Of a stretch of 64,000 nucleotides of DNA, positions 57,605 to 64,000 are shown piece by piece. A program made the position numbers and the translations under genes. Source of the stretch: Epichloe hybrida (lineage: Eukaryota; Ascomycota; Sordariomycetes; Hypocreales; Clavicipitaceae); assembly GCA_019022495.1 (NCBI GenBank), contig JAFEKR010000003.1, forward strand, positions 2,728,001-2,792,000, given 5' to 3'. The notes below the pieces were generated by a model. That model had not been told where the DNA came from and searched no databases. It worked only from the letters and a program-made list of their open reading frames with translations. Each line of letters begins with the position of its first letter. The stretch's first letter is position 1.

Positions 57605-60600
57605 AGCCTCCGTCTATCTCTCCAAACTCATGTCCCACGAAACAGGTCAACTGGAAAGGCAGGAAGGGGGGGCAAGCAAGAAGGGCTCTCGAATCATGGT
57701 GAGATTGCATCCTGGACAGTATTAATACATGCCGTGCCGCCTTGGGGGTTTCCCTTACGCCGCCTTGTCCTGAAATGAGCATCAGAAATGAAACTGTTTG
57801 TTTGGGTAAAGCACGCCCAAGATTTTTTTTCTCGTGACACCGTGTCTCAGACTGACTGCCCCTTTCGCCCATGCTTCTTCGCCGAACACAAAACATCTGA
57901 TCTTGGCTCTTTGCGCAGTAGTCACTAGTTATGGCACAGCGCCACCTCGTGTCCATGTGGCGACATGTTGTATTCGCCCGCGATCTGCGTCAAAGTGAGT
58001 GGTCAAGCTCGTCTACAGGTAGGTACCCTCTGCGCGGCCCTCTTTTTTTTTTTTTTCCTTTTTTCTAATTTTTACCCTTTCTTTCTTCTTCTACATGTAG
58101 TCGGTCGGCGTAGAGCCACGCATCGAGCTTCCATGCAATATTTATCGGGGTGCCGAGGAAAGTTGGAGGCAAGCCAACGGGCAGCTAAGACTTCAAAGGC
58201 CCGATTATGCGTAAGAGGGTTGATGGAACTTGCGGGCTTGTCCGTGATGCCTTGTCGGCTGTGTGCTTGTTGTGGCACGCATTCGACAAGGCAATTCCTC
58301 AATGTCAGGGCAACCGAGTGAACATGACAATACGACATACCAGAGGGTTGAGCAACTGAGTTAGTCGACACCTCTCTCCCTTTTGGCCCGCCCTTGAGAA
58401 GAGGTTTGGCCAAGTCGACCGAGACATGATTTAGTATATGCGTCCATCCACGCGGCAAAAGATTAATGTCACGCCGCCCTGGAGGCAGAAAAAAAAAAAA
58501 AAGAAATGCAGCGTCGCCTTGGACGCAGCGGCAAACATGAATGCGGCCAGCTTGGCTCCAAGGCGATCCCGGCCCATGTGGGCTGGCTGCTGCATCGCAT
58601 CGATTGCTTTCACAAAAGAGTTGACGTGATGCTTGTTGTGTCTCTACAGCCAGCCCTTGGAAATAACGGATGCAATGGGCTTGGTTCGAGGCCATTCTGA
58701 GATGCCATGGCAAAACCAAAGCTGAATGCGGGTAGGATGGTGATGGCAGTAATAAAGGCTTATATACGCCGCTCCGTGGAGCTTGTGAGAAGAGCTCCCC
58801 AGAGATTCATTGACATGAGGCCATGAAGTTGATTGGAGGAATTCTGGCTGCTGCCCGATTCCACCCGGCAGTGCTCTTAATATTACTTCTCGCACCCCTT
58901 GCACCCGCCCCAGGTCCCAGCTGCCGGCTGCCAGCTGCCATCTGCCAGCTGTCATCCATCCAGCCCGGCGCCCTGCCCCTCCTCCACAGACAGAGCTGGC
59001 GCCTTGGCGGTTGAGCGAGTTGACTATGTACCAACCGCGATTGTGCAATCGAGGCATGATGAGATTGACACAAGTGAGGCGGCAAATGGGGGGGGGGAAA
59101 CCCCAGGAGGAAGAAACCCGCCAGGAATTGATTACTTGAATCATGATCACAATTGGCACTGACTGGCTGCCGGAAAAGCGCTAGCCCGTCGAGTCCGGGA
59201 GCGTGGTGGCGGTTGGAGCTGTCTGGTCTGGGTCTGGTCGGACCCGCCGGTCGTTTTGGTCTCCTGCTTTGGCCAAAAGAGGCATCCCCATATTTAGCCT
59301 CGAAGTCGCAGATCCCCGACGGACTACTGGGCAGGTACATATGCACATAATACAGTAGAAGTGCTCCAATTATAAGTCACCTTTTTGCGAAGCTCGGAAG
59401 CTCCGTCGCATTAGCTTCAAGTCAAGTGGGGCGGGCTCTTTCTCGCTCGACTTGGTACCGTGGTATCATTTGCATGAAGCGCAATTTGAAGCTGATGCCA
59501 TCTTCAGATAGACGGCCATGGCTTCCATGGTGCCCTGCCCAGCTCTACCGAGTATTACGTGGTGAACACATGCGGAGTACGGATCCGTACATGTCCCTTC
59601 TTTGACAGTCACAAGGCACCAGCTGGGTCACGAATAGGCTAGTTGACCAATCACGACGAAGGTCAATCAAAAGTACTTTAATTTCACGTGGAACCCTCAC
59701 TATTAGAAGTCCTAACAATTTCCAATAGTACAAAGAGGAACGAACATCACACGTATCGCAGCTATATTGCAACCCTCGCGGTCGGGGGGTAGTGGTCAGA
59801 GGTACCAGCGAGGTGTCGGAGTCTGGGCGGGTCCCGAGACTTATTAGCTAGTGCCTTTTGACTGTCAAAGGGAGGTTCCCTTCAAATTCAAATCCCTCCC
59901 AGGATCCACCGCATCTTGTCGCCAGCTTTTGTTCGCTTTCGGCGGCACCAACCTCGGACCTCATCAACAACTAGCCTTTGCGTTTTACCCACTGCACTGC
60001 ATGTCAAGACCCCGCCACAACTCAGTGACTCCGAGTCAGTCTTGTTGGTGGGTGTTGGCCCTGTTGGGTCGTCGACGATTTATTTCGACGACTCGAGAGT
60101 TGCGTTGTAACTTGTGTGCCCGTGTGCCCACACAAGCGCACACAAGCGCACTAGCTGAAAGCGCTGCTGGTCAGATGGCCATGGACGCTGCTGAAACTGG
60201 ATGGACTGGACTTGGACTGCAAGGCAAGGCAAAGGAAGGCAAGGCCTGCTGCTTTGCTTGTCGTCTTGCTCTTGCCTTTTGCTCGACTCGACGCCTCCCT
60301 CCCCCACCCGGCCTTCACTGATAGCTCTTTCTTCCATGTACGCTCGCCGTTCGCCCTCTTCACCCCTCCATCTCAACTTGCTTGTCCTCCAGCTGCTGGC
60401 GCTCGTTCGCCCTCTTCAAGGAGTCTTCAAGGACCCGTACGCTGCATCCTCCAACTCGCAATTCCTTCCCGCCTGCTTGTTCTCGGCTCCATTTTCCTCG
60501 AGGCTGCGTTGCCACATTTGTCTCGGTTCCGCCTTACTCTGCCACTGCAGCTTTTAGTGGCGAAAGCTACCACAAACCAAAGCTTATTATCTGCCGTGTC

Positions 60601-61250
60601 CAAGCTTGCTTTATTCTCCGGCCTCTGCGCACCTGAAGCATATTAACTCGCCATCTCAAAAACTCGCCTACATTTGCTCAGTTGACCTTTTAGTCGTATC
60701 ACCTTTCTCTGCTCTCTCCGGCTCACTATACATACCATCTGGGGCTCGTCAAGGTGCCTGGACTTGAACACAGCAGTTACCCAGGACTCGGGCCTCCCGA
60801 TGTGACTTGAAGTTGGCTGAACAAAGGCTGAACAAATGCTGCTCAAGTACTGACTCAATTTTTTTCATCTATACATCCATACGTTTGCCACGCACTTTGC
60901 TGGCCTCCAAGCCGTGCCCTTCAATTACGTTTGTACACTTTTTGTTCATTCGGGCATCTGCTCGGTTCCGTCTCATCAGTCTTTCTTTAGCTTTGATCCG
61001 ACGCTCCGGCAAAAGTTGCTACGCTTCAACCTCAATTCTTATCACTCACGACACTTCACTGCCGTTATTATAGAGAGCCCGCTGTTTCATCCCATTCTAC
61101 TGCCGCCGCCGCCTCCTGCCCTGCTATGCGAACGCTTTATGTAGCTTTATACTGCTCGATTGATCAGCTACAGCGCTCACTCTGGTGGAAAGTTTTGTGA
61201 AACTTCTTTTCCAACCCGATCTTTACCTTAATCTCAACCGACCTCGGCGC
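57605..61250. other. 3.6-kb divergent intergenic region
   Basis: Between the lactamase-like gene and the zinc-finger gene. Homopolymer runs occur at 58043-58056 (T) and 58488-58503 (A), a GTACGGATCCGTAC palindrome at 59577-59590, and a possible TATA-like CTTATATACG near 58759. From about 59900 to 61250 the plus strand is pyrimidine-rich with ATTCATT and CTTTCTTTAGC-type sequence, as expected of a very long leader or promoter for the following gene. Open frames up to about 215 codons occur but look random (compositional, overlapping in several frames). No gene is supported. Confidence 0.5.
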
Positions 61251-63016
61251 ATGGTGGGGTTGACCAAGATGCCGCCGCGCACGTCTTTGACATCTTCCTT
61301 CTCAATCACGGACGCCAACAATGAGGTGGTCTGTCCGCTCCGAAATCAAGATGGCTCGAGTTGTCGCAAGCGATGTATCGGGGTAAGTTTTCCCATTTCA
61401 TGTTTGCTCTTGGTCGCCATCCAGCAGCCGTCGTGCCGAGGTAACAACAACCTGGGATCACCGATTGCGCCAAACGTTCTTCAAACGGCACTTTGCCTCG
61501 TGCCTCCAATCTGACTCTAACTGACTTGGCTCATTCTTCCAGGAAAAACGTTACCGGTCCATGCAAGAGCACATTCGTCGAGCTCATCCAGAGCATTACA
61601 TCCCCAAGCTACCCGCTACCGAGGAGAGTTTTCTGCTTATGATCAATACGCCACCTCAGGAACGCCGCGCCGAAATAGCTCCGTCCTCAACCGGCCATGG
61701 TCTGTTTCCCTCTGTTGCAATTTCCACTCTCCATGCCACGGCTATCGAGAAATGACTAACGACTATTGTAAACGTAGCCGCTCACGACCAAAGAAACTAC
61801 TGTCGCGATGATTCAAGCAATCCCGGGACACCTCGACCTAGCGACGAATATACGACCAATGGTAGAGGCTCGATACTTGGGGTTGCAGGTGCAGCAGCAG
61901 CACTAGCTGAACTGCATGCCGTCAAGTCTGAACGGGATACGGAAATGGATGGGGTAAGTCGTTCAGCTGTCACCCCGCCCACCTTGCGTCATCGCCATTA
62001 TCGATACCGCGGCTACGACGTCGTTCCGGCCCAAACTGACATGCTCCCCATCACAACAGGGTTACTACTCAGATTCTGAGGGCCGTCGCATCCCGCGAAC
62101 CTCCATCGAACTGCCGCCACTGCACCTTGGCAACAACGACATCACCAGCGACCCTTACACATCCAACTTTAACCGGCCGCGCGAGATTCTCCCGTCGTTG
62201 TTGGCTAATTCTCCTCCGGGCCGTTCGTCTACACTTCCTCCTCTTCAGCGGCCAGTGGGCCCGAATCGTCCGAGGAAGCAATCGATTACCAAGCGTAGCC
62301 GCGAGCCTGGCCATAATAAAAAGAACTCCCGGGGGTCCACTGCGGATTGGCTACGTCGCTTTCAGAACGAAGATCGATTCAGGCCAGGCAATGATCGCAA
62401 AGCGCTATCTGCGGAGCCAACAGCAGACTATGGCAAGCGATGGGAGGACCTTATAGACGCAGCTGATCAAGCTGCATCTGCCGCTGGCGATGTGGACGAG
62501 GATCGGACTCCGGTGAGAGATGACTAGAATATGAGAGCGCGTCCTGGGTGAATGGTGGGCTTGATCTAACCCTGCACTCGATAGGTACCACAATCGCCCG
62601 TGTCAATTCATCGTGCCTCGCTACCACCACCGTTCTCCCACCAACAATTCCAGCCCGGAAGCTACCAAGCATCTCCTTTGCAGCAAGCTTTGACGCCACC
62701 ATCGAACAATCAGGACGGGATTGACCCTTTCCCGTCTGTTGAGAGTGGCGAGAGTGGAGAGAACTTTCACATTGGCTCTCGGGGGCTTTCGGACTCATCC
62801 CCGAGTTATCCATCGTCGCAGAACACGCAGATCTATTGTGCAGCCTGCCAAAGCGTATCGCTCCTCAAGAACTCTTATGCCTGCACCCAATGCATCTGCG
62901 GCTTGTGCTCGACATGTGTGGAAGTGCTCATGGCAGAACATGGAGCACGGAGGAAGTGCCCACGCTGTGCAACCATCGGCGGTCGGTTCAAGCCTTTCCA
63001 GCTCGACATCAGATGA
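61251..63016 (+). CDS. Fungal zinc-finger protein with N-terminal C2H2 and C-terminal RING-like clusters
   Basis: Five exons: 61251-61382, 61543-61699, 61778-61953, 62060-62512 and 62585-63016; 449 residues. An N-terminal C2H2-type unit is built across the first intron: CPL...SSCRKRC then EKRYRSMQEHIRRAHPEHY, giving Cys and His ligands. The middle is Ser/Pro-rich with a conserved-looking helix (WLRRFQNEDRFRPGN). The C-terminus has CAAC, CTQC, CGLCSTC and CPRC pairs, a RING-like or treble-clef cluster, ending GGRFKPFQLDIR. The second intron uses a GTCTGT donor, weaker than the others but needed to keep the frame. Similar two-ended zinc-finger proteins are widespread in filamentous ascomycetes; function unknown, possibly a ubiquitin ligase or nuclear regulator. 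Confidence 0.85.
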
Positions 63017-63823
63017 ATGGCCCCTTCCTGTGACGGTTAGATTCGCACACTTTTTCCTCTCATGTTCATCTTGCGATCCTCTTGCAATGCTTTTTTTCTT
63101 TTTCTCCTTTTGGGTGCGTACTTGAACGGACTTTGGCCGAGTAAATTTTCCAGCAATATGTCGGCGTATACAGGAACCTCGGATCATCATACCATATACA
63201 CTGGTCGCTTCCGGATTTTCCCAACTTGGTGGTTAGTCTCTTACTTCTTTCCGCCTATTTGCTTCTCCTCTCCTTTACTTCTTTCACTTTATGTCGCAAT
63301 CTGGTCTTTTCTGGTCCGGTCAGACATGTTCGGCGGATTGATGACTTCCCTTTCTTTTATTTTCCCCAAGGGCATGGCCGCACATGTCCTCTACTTCTTT
63401 TGCTCAACAGGGCTTTTGCTTATCCACAGTCATGGGTTCTGGTATTTTTGGCGTTTGATAAAGGATAAATGGCCATTGGATAATTGGATATACTGGCTCG
63501 GGCGGCTCACTCACTACCTGATGTCTGACGAATGGACGGGTTGAGAATCTCGTTTGTTTTTATTAACGCGGGTATGTTATTACATGTTAGACGCTAACAT
63601 GAATGTTCCGATCTCTCTCCACGCCAGATATTTGAATGCAGTATATATTGAAACCATTAATGATGTCTGTATAAGTTGGAATTGCGAAAGTACAACAGCC
63701 CAGTTGCCTTCGAAAACGCCACCAATGTCGTACACCATGGGAAGATATTCAAGAGACGTAGATTCATACACAAGAGATGCGCTAGGATGCGACTCTTGGA
63801 CCGTGGCACAGCGCGGTGCGCCA
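63017..63823. other. Convergent intergenic region, probably 3' untranslated sequence
   Basis: 807 bases, T-rich on the plus strand. A hydrophobic frame of 160 codons (63062-63544) exists but starts 46 bases after the previous stop in T-rich DNA and has no recognisable content, so it is read as 3' untranslated sequence. Confidence 0.45.
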
Positions 63824-64000
63824 TCAAACCCTTCTACCCAGCTTTTCCTTTTCCTGCTTGAGCAGCATGTTCCGCACGGCAGCTCTCTGATTTCGACTAC
63901 CGCCCAACTTGGGGCCCTTGAGAACGTCCCTTGCCTGCTGCTCTCGCTCCTGCTTCTGTTGTTTCGTCTGCGGAATGGGTTTTCTCCTCTGCCGTCTTGC
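63824..64000 (-). CDS. C-terminal end of an unidentified basic, coiled-coil protein (truncated by the window)
   Basis: The minus strand has an open frame entering from the right edge and ending at TGA (63824-63826), 58 residues visible. It is Lys/Arg/Gln-rich and helical (QTKQQKQEREQQARDVLKG, then PKLGGSRNQRAAVRNMLL and KQEKEKLGRRV at the end). The charged heptad pattern and clean stop make it look like a real C-terminus, perhaps of a nucleolar or ribosome-assembly protein. The family cannot be named from this piece. Confidence 0.6.
   Translation of the reverse strand, partial: ARRQRRKPIPQTKQQKQEREQQARDVLKGPKLGGSRNQRAAVRNMLLKQEKEKLGRRV

Noticed and set aside
58644..59346. Overlapping 171- and 179-codon minus-strand frames
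   Set aside because: Two frames open over the same G+C-rich DNA with no recognisable protein features or splice continuity.
63062..63544. 160-codon hydrophobic open frame on the plus strand
   Set aside because: Begins 46 bases after the zinc-finger gene stop in T-rich DNA; the hydrophobicity follows from T-rich codons. Treated as 3' untranslated sequence.

Overview
The window looks like nuclear DNA of a filamentous ascomycete, most likely a sordariomycete of the Hypocreales type. Evidence: genes with short introns (about 50-190 bases, GTAAGT/GTATGT-like donors and YAG acceptors), recognisable fungal housekeeping genes (UTP23, TVP23, PTC7, a Skg3/CAF120-like PH protein, a DUF726 protein, a penta-EF-hand protein), and one large A+T-rich block with the look of repeat-induced point mutation (RIP). 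The exact species cannot be told from the sequence.

Layout. 1-6.9 kb: a conserved hypothetical zinc-binding protein (+) converging on a Rad53/Chk2-type checkpoint kinase (-). 6.94-24.57 kb: a gene-free A+T-rich block whose two edges are a perfect 47-base inverted repeat. Five nested mobile elements with target duplications can be dissected inside it: a 613-base miniature LTR element (TRIM), three hAT-like elements (1.6, 1.9 and 3.4 kb, 8-base duplications), and a 2.0-kb LTR element encoding a single glutamine-rich zinc-finger protein. A RIP-degraded reading frame lies between them. 25.4-29.0 kb: PH-domain protein (-). 29-33.4 kb: long intergenic stretch with short palindromic repeats. 33.4-41.0 kb: PTC7-type phosphatase, UTP23 and a DUF726 membrane hydrolase with an apparent one-base frameshift, all (+). 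41.4-46.3 kb: single-pass membrane protein (+), TVP23 (-) and a CitE-like lyase (+), the last two sharing a divergent promoter. 46.4-47.8 kb: arginine-rich hypothetical gene (-). 49.6-50.7 kb: glycine-rich RRM protein (+). 51.6-52.6 kb: ChaC-type gamma-glutamyl cyclotransferase (-). 53.4-53.9 kb: small secretory-pathway protein ending in DDEL (+). 54.4-55.6 kb: penta-EF-hand protein (+). 56.2-57.6 kb: metallo-beta-lactamase-like protein (-). 61.3-63.0 kb: C2H2/RING-like zinc-finger protein (+). 63.8-64 kb: the C-terminus of a gene running off the right edge (-).

The genes do not form a pathway or a metabolite cluster; they are a normal mix of DNA damage signalling, ribosome assembly, Golgi, mitochondrial and glutathione functions. 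The unusual part is the transposon block. Its inverted-repeat edges, its family of hAT-like elements with internal minisatellites, and the relatively G+C-rich LTR elements that must have arrived after most of the RIP damage make it a small stratigraphic record of element invasion. Exon limits were assigned by eye from splice signals and protein continuity; no search was run.
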